Program-made: the position numbers and the translations under genes
In this document: positions 35,408 through 43,517 of the stretch, one piece after another
How positions within the stretch are numbered: position 1 is the first letter of the stretch
Layout of the letters: every line of letters starts with the position of its first letter
From: Pseudomonadota bacterium
Lineage (GTDB): Bacteria > Pseudomonadota > Gammaproteobacteria > Steroidobacterales > Steroidobacteraceae
Direction of reading: 5' to 3'
Assembly (NCBI GenBank): GCA_021822385.1
Contig: JAKARC010000008.1
Coordinates: 1-64,000 of the forward strand
DNA: 64,000 nucleotides
Notes under the pieces: model-generated
Told to the model about the DNA's origin: nothing
The model's database searches: none
Seen by the model: only the letters and a program-made list of their open reading frames with translations

Positions 35408-36088
35408 ATGAACAATGAAACGAGACACGCAGAGCAAGCCGTGGTCATGGATTCAGTCCGGCCAGAGCAGAATGCCGATAAGGGTCGTCGCAATTTCCTC
35501 ATCTCCGCCGCCGGGGTGCTCGGTGCCGGCGCCGTGGGCTTGTTCGCGGATGCTCTGATCGACAACATGAATCCCGGCAAGGCCGTTGAGGCGCTCGGCG
35601 CACCCATCGAGGTGGACGTGAGCCGGATGGAACCGGGACAACTGATTCTCACCGAATGGAAAAAAAAGCCGATCTGGATCCTCAAGCGCGAACCGTGGAT
35701 GTTGCAGGCACTCGCCGATCCGACGCTGCTCAGACGCCTGAAGGATCCCGACAGCCGGCAGGATCAGCAACCGGCCCCGCAGTTCATCAACGGCAATTAC
35801 CGCGCGTTGCGCCCCGAATACTTCATCGCGGTCGCACTGTGCACGCACATGCAGTGCATTCCGGCTTACCGACCGGCGCCGCACACCGTCACGCCGTGGT
35901 GGCCCGGCGGCTTTCACTGCCCGTGCCACGGCTCGCTCTATGACTTCTCCGCGCGGGTCTTCGAGGGATCGCCCGCGCCGCTCAACATACCAATACCGCC
36001 CTACTACTGGAAATCGGCCACTGTGGCGCGCATCGGCGAGATGAACGTACACGGCCTCGAGAAGGACTGGACACCGGACATCTGGTGA
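35408..36088 (+). CDS. petA: Ubiquinol-cytochrome c reductase, Rieske iron-sulfur subunit
   Basis: Membrane-anchored [2Fe-2S] subunit of the bc1 complex, 226 residues. A Tat-type signal anchor (GRRNFLISAAGVLGAG) is at residues 26-45. Cluster-binding loops are CTHMQC at residues 145-150 and CPCHGSLYD about 30 residues later. The usual first loop is CTHLGC, so Leu-Gly is replaced by Met-Gln. Ser and Tyr of the second loop, which raise the midpoint potential, are kept. The C-terminal GSPAPLNIPIPPYYW is typical. First gene of the pet operon; a frame upstream of 36145 overlaps its end but the cytochrome c start is placed later. Confidence 0.94.
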   Translation: MNNETRHAEQAVVMDSVRPEQNADKGRRNFLISAAGVLGAGAVGLFADALIDNMNPGKAVEALGAPIEVDVSRMEPGQLILTEWKKKPIWILKREPWMLQALADPTLLRRLKDPDSRQDQQPAPQFINGNYRALRPEYFIAVALCTHMQCIPAYRPAPHTVTPWWPGGFHCPCHGSLYDFSARVFEGSPAPLNIPIPPYYWKSATVARIGEMNVHGLEKDWTPDIW

Positions 36089-36144
36089 GCATCGAGCCTG
36101 CACTCCAGAGCACACCCCGGGGAACTACAGAGGACACAGCCGCA

Positions 36145-36909
36145 ATGAAATCCGCCTTGGCCGCACTCCTCACCGCCATTCTGACCATGCCGCTGGCGCT
36201 GGCGCATAGCGATTATCACGGTCTGCCACCGGCCGGCGCCGCCGCCAAAGGCGCGCCGCTCACCGCCGTCTGCTCCGCCTGTCATGGCAGCAACGGCATG
36301 GGCATGACCACACAATATCCCAATCTCGCCGGGCAGAAGTTCAACTACATCCTGAAGGAGCTCGAGAACTTCCGCAGCGGCGCCCGCACGAACAGCATCA
36401 TGAGTGCGATGGCGATGACGATCCCCCCATCGCCCCATAACGCGAACCTCAAAGATATCGCCGCCTATTTCGCCGCTCTTGCACCCATGTGGACGCAGGC
36501 GGCACAGCAGATCAGCACACCGGCCGATCCCGAGCAACTTGCCCTGGGCCAGCGCATCTACACGATCGGGATAGCCGGCAAACACATCCCCGCCTGCGCG
36601 GCCTGTCATGAATTGGGCGGCGAGGGCAATGGGCCGATGGCCATACCGGTGCTCGCCGGACAGCAGGCCGCCTACATGATCAAGCAACTCGAGCAATTCG
36701 CAAGCGGGGCCCGGCACAACGCACCTGGACACGTCATGCACATGATCGCCCGCTCCATGAACGCAAAGGACGAGGCGGCAGTCGCCGCCTATCTGCAGCA
36801 GCTGAACCCGGCGACCACACTCGGCATCGGCCCGAAGGATTTCGCATCCTATGCGCGTGCGCTGGCCGCACCGAGTGCCGGTGCCGGCGCAGCCACAGGC
36901 GCACACTGA
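36145..36909 (+). CDS. Dihaem cytochrome c (c4/CycA-like) inside the bc1 operon
   Basis: A 254-residue periplasmic protein with a signal peptide (MKSALAALLTAILTMPLALA). It has two haem c sites, CSACHGSNGMGM and CAACHELGGEGNGPMA, each followed about 60 residues on by a Met that can be axial ligand (for example SAMAM and HVMHM). Two similar halves of ~100 residues suit cytochrome c4. The ATG at 36145 is chosen over the GTG at 36085, which would add an unlikely 20-residue tail before the signal peptide. Position between petA and petB is unusual; c4 could take electrons directly from cytochrome c1. A. ferrooxidans cycA, a c4, is encoded with its pet genes. Confidence 0.88.
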   Translation: MKSALAALLTAILTMPLALAHSDYHGLPPAGAAAKGAPLTAVCSACHGSNGMGMTTQYPNLAGQKFNYILKELENFRSGARTNSIMSAMAMTIPPSPHNANLKDIAAYFAALAPMWTQAAQQISTPADPEQLALGQRIYTIGIAGKHIPACAACHELGGEGNGPMAIPVLAGQQAAYMIKQLEQFASGARHNAPGHVMHMIARSMNAKDEAAVAAYLQQLNPATTLGIGPKDFASYARALAAPSAGAGAATGAH

Positions 36910-36995
36910 GTCTGCCGCGATGCGACACGACACATGGTTCCACCCGCGACGCGCGGTCACAACCGCCGTCCCTGCACCGGAAGGTCCGATACTCC

Positions 36996-38429
36996 ATGAA
37001 TAGCAATACTCGATCATGGGCGCGCAGCGTTTTCGGCTGGTTCGACTCGCGGCTGCCGATATCCGCCATGTGGCGCAGCCAGGTAAGCGAATATCCGGCA
37101 CCGAAGAACTTCAACATCTGGTACATCTTCGGCTCACTGGCGCTGCTCGTGCTGGTCATGCAGCTCGCCACCGGGCTGTTTCTTGCCATTCACTATCAAC
37201 CCAATCCGCATCTGGCGTACTGGTCGGTCCTGCGCGGCATCCAGCAGGACTCGCGTTGGGGCTGGCTGATTCGCGACATGCACATCGTCGGCGCATCCGC
37301 CTTCTTTGTGCTGGTCTACCTGCACATGTACCGGGGCATCATGTACGGCTCGTACAAGAACCCCCGTGAACTGCTCTGGCTGGTCGGCATTTTCATCTAC
37401 CTCGCCCTCTCCGCCGAGGCATTTCTCGGCTATCTGCTGCCCTGGGGACAGATGTCCTACTGGGGATCCGCCGTGGTGACCAATTTCGTCACTGCGGTTC
37501 CCGTCATCGGCAAGCCGATCGCCACCTGGCTGCGCGGATCGTTCGTGGTTGGGCTGCCGACCCTCAATCGTTTCTTCGTCTTTCACGTGTTCCTGATGCC
37601 CCTGCTGCTGCTCGCTCTCGTCCTGGTACATCTGATCGCATTGCATCACGTCGGCTCCAACAACCCCGATGGCCTCGAGATCCACGACAACGTCAATGAA
37701 AGCGCCTGGCCGCGCGACGCGGTGCCGTTCCACCCGTACTACACGGTGAAGGACCTGTTCGCCGTGAGCGTGTTCTTCGTGATCTTCTTCTGGTTCGTGT
37801 TCTACAACCCGAGCGGCTGGGGATTTCTGCTCGACAAGCTGAACTATACCCCCGCGAACATCCTGCACACCCCGGCCGACATCCATCCGCTGTGGTTTTT
37901 CCTGCCCTTTTACGCCATGTTGCGTGGCGTTCCCAATAAGCTATACGGCATCATGGCGTTCGCCGGCTCGTTTGTCCTGCTCGCCTGCTTGCCGCTGCTC
38001 GACCGCAACCCGATCCGCTCGATCCGTTATCGCTCGGTCCTCTACAAGCTCAACATCCTGTGCATGGCGTTCTCGTTCATCTGGCTTGGACTGATTGCGC
38101 ACGGGCTCGCGACCGAGCACAACATGGTGTACGGCCTGCACGTCACCGAGGTCTTTTACCTGACCTTCCTCGCGCTGCCGTTCTTCAACCGCACCCGCTC
38201 GCTGCGCGCGAAGTACATCTGGTTGATCGCAGCGGAAGGTGTGGTCTGGCTGATCGACGTGTGGATGTATTCCATTCACGCGCACAGCTGGCATCTGATG
38301 TTGCTCACCGACTGGATTCCGGCGCTGTATGTGCTGCTGCTATTCGGACTTGCGATCATCTTCCCGGCCCTGACGCGGGATGCCCCCAAGCTCCCGGCGC
38401 GCCTCACCGCCGGCGGCATCTTTCACTGA
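36996..38429 (+). CDS. petB: Cytochrome b subunit of the bc1 complex
   Basis: A 477-residue integral membrane protein with about eight to nine helices. Haem ligand pairs are visible: MHIVGASAFFVLVYLHMYRG (His spaced by 14) and FHVFLMPLLLLALVLVH (His spaced by 15). The Qo site motif normally PEWY reads PLWF (residues 298-301, bases 37887-37898) within ADIHPLWFFLPFYAMLRG, so the catalytically important Glu and Tyr are both replaced. The first helix region (YIFGSLALLVLVMQLATG) and the C-terminal helices are standard. Length is somewhat above the usual 400-440. It follows the cytochrome c gene by 86 bases. Confidence 0.94.
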   Translation: MNSNTRSWARSVFGWFDSRLPISAMWRSQVSEYPAPKNFNIWYIFGSLALLVLVMQLATGLFLAIHYQPNPHLAYWSVLRGIQQDSRWGWLIRDMHIVGASAFFVLVYLHMYRGIMYGSYKNPRELLWLVGIFIYLALSAEAFLGYLLPWGQMSYWGSAVVTNFVTAVPVIGKPIATWLRGSFVVGLPTLNRFFVFHVFLMPLLLLALVLVHLIALHHVGSNNPDGLEIHDNVNESAWPRDAVPFHPYYTVKDLFAVSVFFVIFFWFVFYNPSGWGFLLDKLNYTPANILHTPADIHPLWFFLPFYAMLRGVPNKLYGIMAFAGSFVLLACLPLLDRNPIRSIRYRSVLYKLNILCMAFSFIWLGLIAHGLATEHNMVYGLHVTEVFYLTFLALPFFNRTRSLRAKYIWLIAAEGVVWLIDVWMYSIHAHSWHLMLLTDWIPALYVLLLFGLAIIFPALTRDAPKLPARLTAGGIFH

Positions 38430-38513
38430 GAACGGACCGGGAGTGCCCCCATGCGCATCGCGGCGTGTAACACGGATCGAAACTCACCCAGCCCACTCGT
38501 GCAGGACCAAGCG

Positions 38514-39329
38514 ATGAGGAAAAAACCTTCTCGGCCTCACAGCCGCTCACTGGCGTCGGTATTGACTGCCGGAGTGCTGCTGCTCGCCAGCAGCTGCGCC
38601 TGGGCTTCGGTTGCGACGACGCAACCGCCGTTGCAGCCAATCACGATCAATCTGCAGAACAAAGCTGCGCTGCGCAATGGCGCTCTGTATACGCTGCACA
38701 TGTGTACGGCCTGCCATTCCCTGCAAGGCATGCGCTACAGTTCGCTGCCGCCGATTCTCGGTCTGAGCAAGCATAGATTCAAGACGATCATCGGCACCAA
38801 CGATCGGCATTATCACGACATCATCACCTCGAACATGCCGCCGTCGGTGATCTATGCGTTTACGAAGATTCTACCGCCGGATCTAACCTATATCGCGCGA
38901 CGCCATTCTCCGGCGTGGCTTTACACCTATTTGACCTCATTTTATGTGGATCCGACGCAACCCACCGGTACAAACAATGTCGTGTTCCATAACGTTGCCA
39001 TGCCCGATGTCTTCGCGCCGCTGCAGGGGCTGCAGAAGCCGATCCTGATCGAGGGTCTGCGCTATGGCAGTCCCGCCAAGATTGCCATTGGTGTCAGGCC
39101 ACTCACTCGCGGCAGCATGACGCCGGCGCAGTTCGACCGGACCGCGCGCGACATCGTGACGTTTTTATACGCCGTCGCGCATTCCCACCAGCAGGAACGC
39201 TTCCGCTTAGGACCCTGGATCATCGCGCTATTCCTTACGCTATCTGTCCTGACTTATCTGTTGTACAAGCTCTACTGGCGGCGGGTCATGACCAGCGAGG
39301 AACGATGGTGGAAAATCAACAAACAATGA
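38514..39329 (+). CDS. petC: Cytochrome c1 of the bc1 complex
   Basis: A 271-residue protein with an N-terminal signal peptide (residues ~11-32), a single haem c site MCTACHSL near residue 64, ILPPDLTYIARR and DPTQPTGTNNVVF typical of cytochrome c1. A C-terminal membrane anchor (IIALFLTLSVLTYLLYKLYW) ends in a positive tail. The ATG at 38514 is used because AGGA lies 8 bases before it and the signal peptide starts there; the frame is open from 38451. A candidate axial Met occurs in RGSMTPAQFD. Its 3' end overlaps the next gene by 25 bases. Confidence 0.93.
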   Translation: MRKKPSRPHSRSLASVLTAGVLLLASSCAWASVATTQPPLQPITINLQNKAALRNGALYTLHMCTACHSLQGMRYSSLPPILGLSKHRFKTIIGTNDRHYHDIITSNMPPSVIYAFTKILPPDLTYIARRHSPAWLYTYLTSFYVDPTQPTGTNNVVFHNVAMPDVFAPLQGLQKPILIEGLRYGSPAKIAIGVRPLTRGSMTPAQFDRTARDIVTFLYAVAHSHQQERFRLGPWIIALFLTLSVLTYLLYKLYWRRVMTSEERWWKINKQ

Positions 39330-39691
39330 CACTCCGCGAGGCGGCGGTAGCGCACGACGCAGCGCCCGCCCGGCAAGCCGATGCGGACCTACGGCGCACA
39401 TGGAAAGCCTATATCGCGCTCGGTCTCGGCGCGGTGCTCTTCATCTTCACGATCTGGTACGAGGTCTATGGCGATACGCGCAAGGACGCGGCGGCGTGGC
39501 GCGATCCGCTCCTGCAAAGTCATCGTCAATGGCGCCTGCGCACGGCGTTCGTGTTTCTCGTGTGGTCGATTCTCGCCGGATTCTGCGTGCCGTTCGGGTT
39601 CGGCATGCTCGTGTTCGTTCCGGTCTGGATCTGGTTCGTCTATCGGGTGGCCCGCGGCATGATTCTCCTCGGGATGCGCCGGGTGGCGTAA
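39305..39691 (+). CDS. Small membrane protein at the end of the bc1 operon, unknown
   Basis: A 128-residue protein with a hydrophilic N-terminus (~38 residues) and three hydrophobic segments: KAYIALGLGAVLFIFTIWYE, TAFVFLVWSILAGF, and GFGMLVFVPVWIWFVYRVARG. I do not recognise it as a known bc1 accessory subunit. Its start overlaps petC by 25 bases in another frame, so it is probably translated with petC. The position suggests a small subunit or assembly factor; a mere downstream passenger gene is equally possible. The C-terminus resembles small DUF4870-like two-helix proteins loosely. Confidence 0.65.
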   Translation: MVENQQTMTLREAAVAHDAAPARQADADLRRTWKAYIALGLGAVLFIFTIWYEVYGDTRKDAAAWRDPLLQSHRQWRLRTAFVFLVWSILAGFCVPFGFGMLVFVPVWIWFVYRVARGMILLGMRRVA

Positions 39692-39718
39692 AGATTTGCC
39701 GGCCGTAATGGCAGCAGA

Positions 39719-39735
39719 CGCGCGTCGCACGCGCG
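39719..39735. terminator. Hairpin after the bc1 operon
   Basis: CGCGCGT and ACGCGCG form a perfect 7-bp stem with a CGC loop, 28 bases after the last bc1-operon gene and before the convergent permease gene. No T-tract follows, so it may be a weak or bidirectional terminator. Confidence 0.35.
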
Positions 39736-39801
39736 ATCACAACGACCGGCAATGAGGGTGACATGCACCCAAGAGCCGCCGCCTACGGCCCGCTGCAGCG
39801 G

Positions 39802-41226
39802 TCAGTCGTGAATTAGCGGGACACCGACGCTGCGCACGCACTCGAGCGCCTCGGGCTCGAAGACGTAGGTCGTTTGCCCCTTGCTGCGCCGCTTCAGCCA
39901 GATCGTGTAGCTCGCGCCGAGCAACAGCAGCACCGCAACTGTCTGATCGATCTCCGGCGCCACATACTTGGGCGCATAGACTAGAAAGAGCACTTCGACG
40001 AGCGCGAGACTCGCGACGACGGCGACCGCCGCGAGCAGCAGCCCGGTATGATGATGGGGTGCCACTTTTCGGTGTACCGCATCATGCGTGCGCAGCAGGA
40101 ACACCAGCATATTGATGCCGTCGAGGAGGAACTCGGCGACCAGAAAAAATCCGGCCGACGCCAGCACGAGATCAAACAGTTCGCGCATGCCGGGGAAAAA
40201 CGTGCGCAGCAGCACAACTGTCATGGCCAGCCCCATCGGCAGGAGAACCGACCAGTGTGGGGCGTTGAACCGATTCAGGCGTGCCATCCATCTGGGCATG
40301 ACCTCATCGCGCCCCATGGCGTACAGCGCGCGCGAGAGAATGAACGCGGTAAGCCACAGACTGCCGGCGGTCGAGCAGATGATCGCGATGCGCAAATACG
40401 CCAACAGGCCCGGCGCCACGCTGCCCGCCCAGAGGGTGAGGATGTCGTCGGCCTGCACGAGCTTTGCGAGCGCGAGCTGGTGCAGCAGCAGCGGCCAGAT
40501 GAGCAGGTAATAGCCCACCACCGCCATGGCGCCGATCACCCCGCCCCATCCCGGCGTGACTCGCGGTCTATGCGCCTCTTCGGACGCATAGGAATCGATT
40601 TCCCAGCCGTCGACGATGGTTGCCGCGACCACCATGCAGACGATGACGCCACCCCAGTTCAGTCGTTCGAAGGAAAAGACTGCCGCACCCCGGGCAGGCC
40701 CGCCCCAATGGGAGTAGCCGACCACTGCCATGAATACAACGGAGACGAGCTCGATCAGCAGAAAGATCTGCGTAATGCGCGCGGTCATTCTCGCCCCGAA
40801 GAGCAGGACGCCCACCGCGAACAGTGCCCAGAACATCGCGCCGAGGACCACGAGCACATTGCCGGGGTGGCTGATGCCGAGCGCCGCGTAGGTAAACTCG
40901 GCCGCCGGCAACAGAATCGGCGGAATCGACCAGAAATACGCGAGCAGCAGCACCCATGCTTGATAATTGGAGAAATCCATGCCGAGAATGCGGCGCGACC
41001 AGTGATACGAGGCGCCGGCATTGGGAAAGTGCTGATTGAGAGAGAGAAATATCCACGAACAGAGCAGAAACGGTATCGCGATCAGGACTATCGCGAGCGG
41101 TACGGCAGCGCCGGCCGCCTGTGCCATGACCGATCCGGCGGCGGCGACACTGAAAATCGGCGCAACGCTCGACACCGATAGCGTGCCCAGGTCAAAGAGC
41201 TGGAATACCCGATGCAATCGATTCAT
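39802..41226 (-). CDS. APC-family amino acid permease
   Basis: A 474-residue inner-membrane transporter with about 12 hydrophobic segments. The first helix carries the APC-type unwound segment SVSSVAPIFSVAAAG, followed by FPNAGASYHWSRRILG (family G-A-x-Y motif) and AWVLLLAYFWSIPP. Substrate cannot be read from sequence. The ATG at 41226 (MNRLHRVF) is used; a GTG at 41235 would add three residues. Monocistronic in appearance, it borders the decayed mobile region. Confidence 0.86.
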   Translation of the reverse strand: MNRLHRVFQLFDLGTLSVSSVAPIFSVAAAGSVMAQAAGAAVPLAIVLIAIPFLLCSWIFLSLNQHFPNAGASYHWSRRILGMDFSNYQAWVLLLAYFWSIPPILLPAAEFTYAALGISHPGNVLVVLGAMFWALFAVGVLLFGARMTARITQIFLLIELVSVVFMAVVGYSHWGGPARGAAVFSFERLNWGGVIVCMVVAATIVDGWEIDSYASEEAHRPRVTPGWGGVIGAMAVVGYYLLIWPLLLHQLALAKLVQADDILTLWAGSVAPGLLAYLRIAIICSTAGSLWLTAFILSRALYAMGRDEVMPRWMARLNRFNAPHWSVLLPMGLAMTVVLLRTFFPGMRELFDLVLASAGFFLVAEFLLDGINMLVFLLRTHDAVHRKVAPHHHTGLLLAAVAVVASLALVEVLFLVYAPKYVAPEIDQTVAVLLLLGASYTIWLKRRSKGQTTYVFEPEALECVRSVGVPLIHD

Positions 41227-41235
41227 GGCGGTCAC

Positions 41236-41727
41236 GGCGGAACCCGTTCGATCACGTTACCGTTCGCGGCAAAATATGTCCGTTTATGGCGTCCTCGTGC
41301 GTGCATTCATGCCCTGTGCCATCGCTCATGCCGCGTGAGGCACTCAATACACGCGCCCCCGCTCGCGCGGACTGTTCGAGTGCATCCTACCCGGCTGCGC
41401 ATGGCATGAGATACTCGCCCCGATTTCGTCGCGCCATCAATAGGTAGTGTCCATATCGTCACCGGATGGTCACCGCACATCGCTCCCGAGCCTGCCAGCA
41501 GCGACCGTAGTGCCTCGCCCCCAGGGTCGGCATCCTCGAGCGCGCTGCGTCTCGATCCTATAGCCAACACGCGCGCCAACGAAGCGGATACCGAATCCGC
41601 CGATCCCTTAATCCGGTCGTTTCGCGAAAGTGGTGGGAATTCGAAGACGGCGTAGTGTGCGAGACTGAGAGTCAAGACCATCACGGCGTTACGAGTGCCG
41701 GGCAGAGTACGCCGTGCAAACGCCGCC
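41236..41727. other. Non-coding boundary between permease and transposase remnant
   Basis: About 490 bases with no gene I can support. Base composition is less GC-rich than the neighbours. It probably contains the permease promoter near 41245-41290 (CAAAATATGTCC patch) and the left boundary of an insertion-derived segment. I looked for inverted terminal repeats of an IS256 element and did not find a convincing pair. Confidence 0.4.
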
Positions 41728-42020
41728 ATGGGAGCGACGGATTTGCTCGCTGCCGAGGACTGGCTCGATCCGCTCGAGCAGCACGTGCTCGGCGGGGTGC
41801 GCCAGATTCTGCAAGAGCTGATCGAGCAGGACATCACCGGGGCGCTCGGGCGGCTGGGCCACGGACGCACCGACGGTGCCAAGGGCTACCGGCACCGACA
41901 GCGGCCACGGACCGTGATGGGCACGTTCGGCCGGACGGAGCTGACGGCGCCACGAGCCCGGCTCCGGGACGAGGACGGTCGCGGCTCCCGGCCGCTGATA
42001 CCGTCGAGGCACTACCGCCC
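41728..42020 (+). pseudogene. IS256-family transposase remnant (N-terminal part only)
   Basis: Translating from the ATG at 41728 gives about 95 residues like the start of an IS256/mutator transposase: RQILQELIEQDITGALGR, then KGYRHRQRPRTVMGTFGR and ELTAPRARLRDEDG. After about residue 92 the similarity ends (near 42005). The remaining open frame to 42315 does not continue the transposase and lacks the DDE domain. So this is a truncated fragment. Nearby 42020-42420 shows no recognisable gene. Confidence 0.65.
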
Positions 42021-42420
42021 TGGAACGTCCACAACGTCCTTCGCACTGCCCGCCGCGCCGCCTGCCACCCGCCGATCTCGACTGCACCATTGGCGATCTT
42101 GGCGGCATTGCCGCCACCACGATCCCACACGACTGAAACACCCGATTCCCTATGCCATCACACCACTCACTGCAAGAGCGCGGATACCGGGTGGCTGCGT
42201 TCCAAGTATTCAGCGCCGCGTATGCTCTGCTCAAGGCGCTCGAGCAGTTCAGCCTCCACTCTCGCAACCCCCTCTACCGCAAGATGGGTTGGCCGATCAT
42301 GCACACAGGCAATAGCCCAACCCATTCATTGACAAGCTTATGCCATACCCGACAGACAGGACGGAACCGAACTGGCGCAGAGCGTGACCGCCACAAACAC
42401 CAGCAAGCAAAGCTATTCGG
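42021..42420. other. Unassigned sequence in decayed mobile region
   Basis: Roughly 400 bases between the IS256 fragment and the next remnants. Several overlapping short open frames exist, but none resembles a protein family I know. Likely degraded insertion or island DNA. Confidence 0.4.
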
Positions 42421-42594
42421 ATTCAGAAGTGCGTAATTGATGCGTATTTGGTCTGGTTACCGAAGGCCGAATATCGCTGCATCCGAGACCTCTCCTGCGC
42501 GCAGGTTCGATGCCGTAAGAACGTTGACGTCCGTTCCTCCTCAGCAGATGCTTCGGCATATGCCATCGAATTCACCGAACAACCCAAAGCGTGA
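42421..42594 (+). pseudogene. Possible IS200/IS605 TnpA remnant
   Basis: A 58-codon open stretch without a clear start. It encodes CVIDAYLVWLPKAEYRCIRD and ends SAYAIEFTEQPKA before TGA at 42592. The YLVWLPK...YR part resembles the start of IS200-type Y1 transposases (YHLVWxPKYR), and ADASAYAIEF could be a decayed DHVHxFxE (HUH region). The similarity is short and the HUH histidines are absent, so this is a tentative call. Confidence 0.3.
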
Positions 42595-42597
42595 CCT

Positions 42598-42824
42598 GAG
42601 CGCCATGTTCGGCTGTTTCGCAACGGCCGGAACCAAGCGTTACGCATTCCCCCCGAATTCGAACTGGAAGGGGACGAGGCCATCCTGCGCAAGGAGGAGG
42701 ATCGATTGGTGATCGAGCCGGTACGCCGGGGCCGCTCAGGCTGCTGGCCGCTCTGGGTACCATCGAGGAGCCTTTTCCGGACGTGGACGAGGATCTGGCC
42801 GGGTTGGACGATGTGGAGCTGTGA
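42598..42824 (+). pseudogene. vapB-type antitoxin pseudogene (no start, frameshifted)
   Basis: The sequence encodes a VapB/MazE-type AbrB-fold antitoxin in two frames. The first part reads VRLFRNGRNQALRIPPEFEL and continues to VIEPVRRGR. A one-base loss (or two-base gain) near 42736 then moves the rest, RLLAALGTIEEPFPDVDEDL, to another frame ending GLDDVEL at the TGA at 42822. No start codon exists in frame after the TGA at 42592; the codon before ERHVRLF is CCT. Both lesions should prevent a functional protein. It overlaps vapC by 4 bases. Confidence 0.75.
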
Positions 42825-43234
42825 AGGTGCCGCGTCGTTATCTGTTGGACACCAACATCCTTGCGAACCTGATACGACATCCGTAAGGTCGGGTGGCACA
42901 GCAAATCGCCTCGCGGGGCGAGGCCTCCGTGTGCAGCAGCATGATCGTCGCCTGTGAGCTTCGCTACGGTGCGGGAAAAGCAGCATCGAAGAGACTCTCC
43001 GAGCGGATCGATCTCGTTGTCTCCGCGCTGGACGTACTACCGATGGAACCTCCCGCCGATCGGCATTATGGAGATATCCGCCAGCGACTCGCCAGACAGG
43101 GGAGCCCTATCGGTCCAAATGATCTGCTCATTGCTGCACACGCTCGATCTCTCGATCTCACCGTCGTCACTGACAACGTGCGTGAATTCTCCCGTGTTCC
43201 GGATCTGCGTATTGAGAACTGGCTGACGGAGTAA
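42821..43234 (+). pseudogene. vapC-type PIN toxin pseudogene (nonsense codon 22)
   Basis: PIN-domain ribonuclease toxin, start GTG at 42821 overlapping the antitoxin stop. The frame reads MKVPRRYLLDTNILANLIRHP, then TAA at 42884-42886, then continues in the same frame from GRVAQQIASRGE to RIENWLTE at 43234. Catalytic acidic residues are otherwise present (LDTNIL; SMIVACELRYG; IGPNDLLIAAHA; VVTDN). A single C-to-T change of CAA would explain the stop. A GTG at 42893 could restart translation but would lack the first Asp. Total without the stop is 137 codons, normal for VapC. Confidence 0.8.
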
Positions 43235-43255
43235 AGCGACAGGGAAGTCGCAAGC

Positions 43256-43347
43256 TGGCGGAGAGGGTGGGATTCGAACCCACGAACACCCGTGAAGATG
43301 TTACTGGAATTCCAGTCCAGCGCCTTCGACCGCTCGGCCACCTCTCC
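43256..43347 (-). tRNA. tRNA-Ser (anticodon GGA)
   Basis: On the minus strand the gene begins GGAGAGGTGGCCGAGCGG and ends CCTCTCCGCCA with CCA encoded. The 7-bp acceptor stem GGAGAGG/CCTCTCC is perfect; the T-arm is GTGGG-TTCGAAT-CCCAC; the anticodon stem CTGGA/TCCAG encloses CTGGAAT, giving anticodon GGA. A long variable arm (CATCTTCACGGGTG region) confirms a class II serine tRNA. It lies 21 bases after the broken vapC gene, a common insertion site for islands. Confidence 0.97.
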
Positions 43348-43517
43348 GCGTTCCAACCTCATCGTCCTTCCCTGGAGGCGTTCCCATCCCCAGGGCATAT
43401 CTGCGTGCGCACCCCTCCTCCTCGGGCTCAGGCTCGGCCACGCGCCCTCGGGCCCTGCTGCGCACGTGCCTGCACAGTTCAGCTCACCGCCCCGCCTCAC
43501 CTAACACCGCGAATAAT

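Noticed and set aside
40048-41181. 377-codon plus-strand frame across the permease gene
   Set aside because: The minus-strand frame has clear transporter helices; the plus-strand translation is His/Arg/Glu-rich without any family resemblance.
41440-41700. Terminal inverted repeats of an intact IS256 element
   Set aside because: No convincing pair of inverted repeats or target duplication was found around the transposase fragment.
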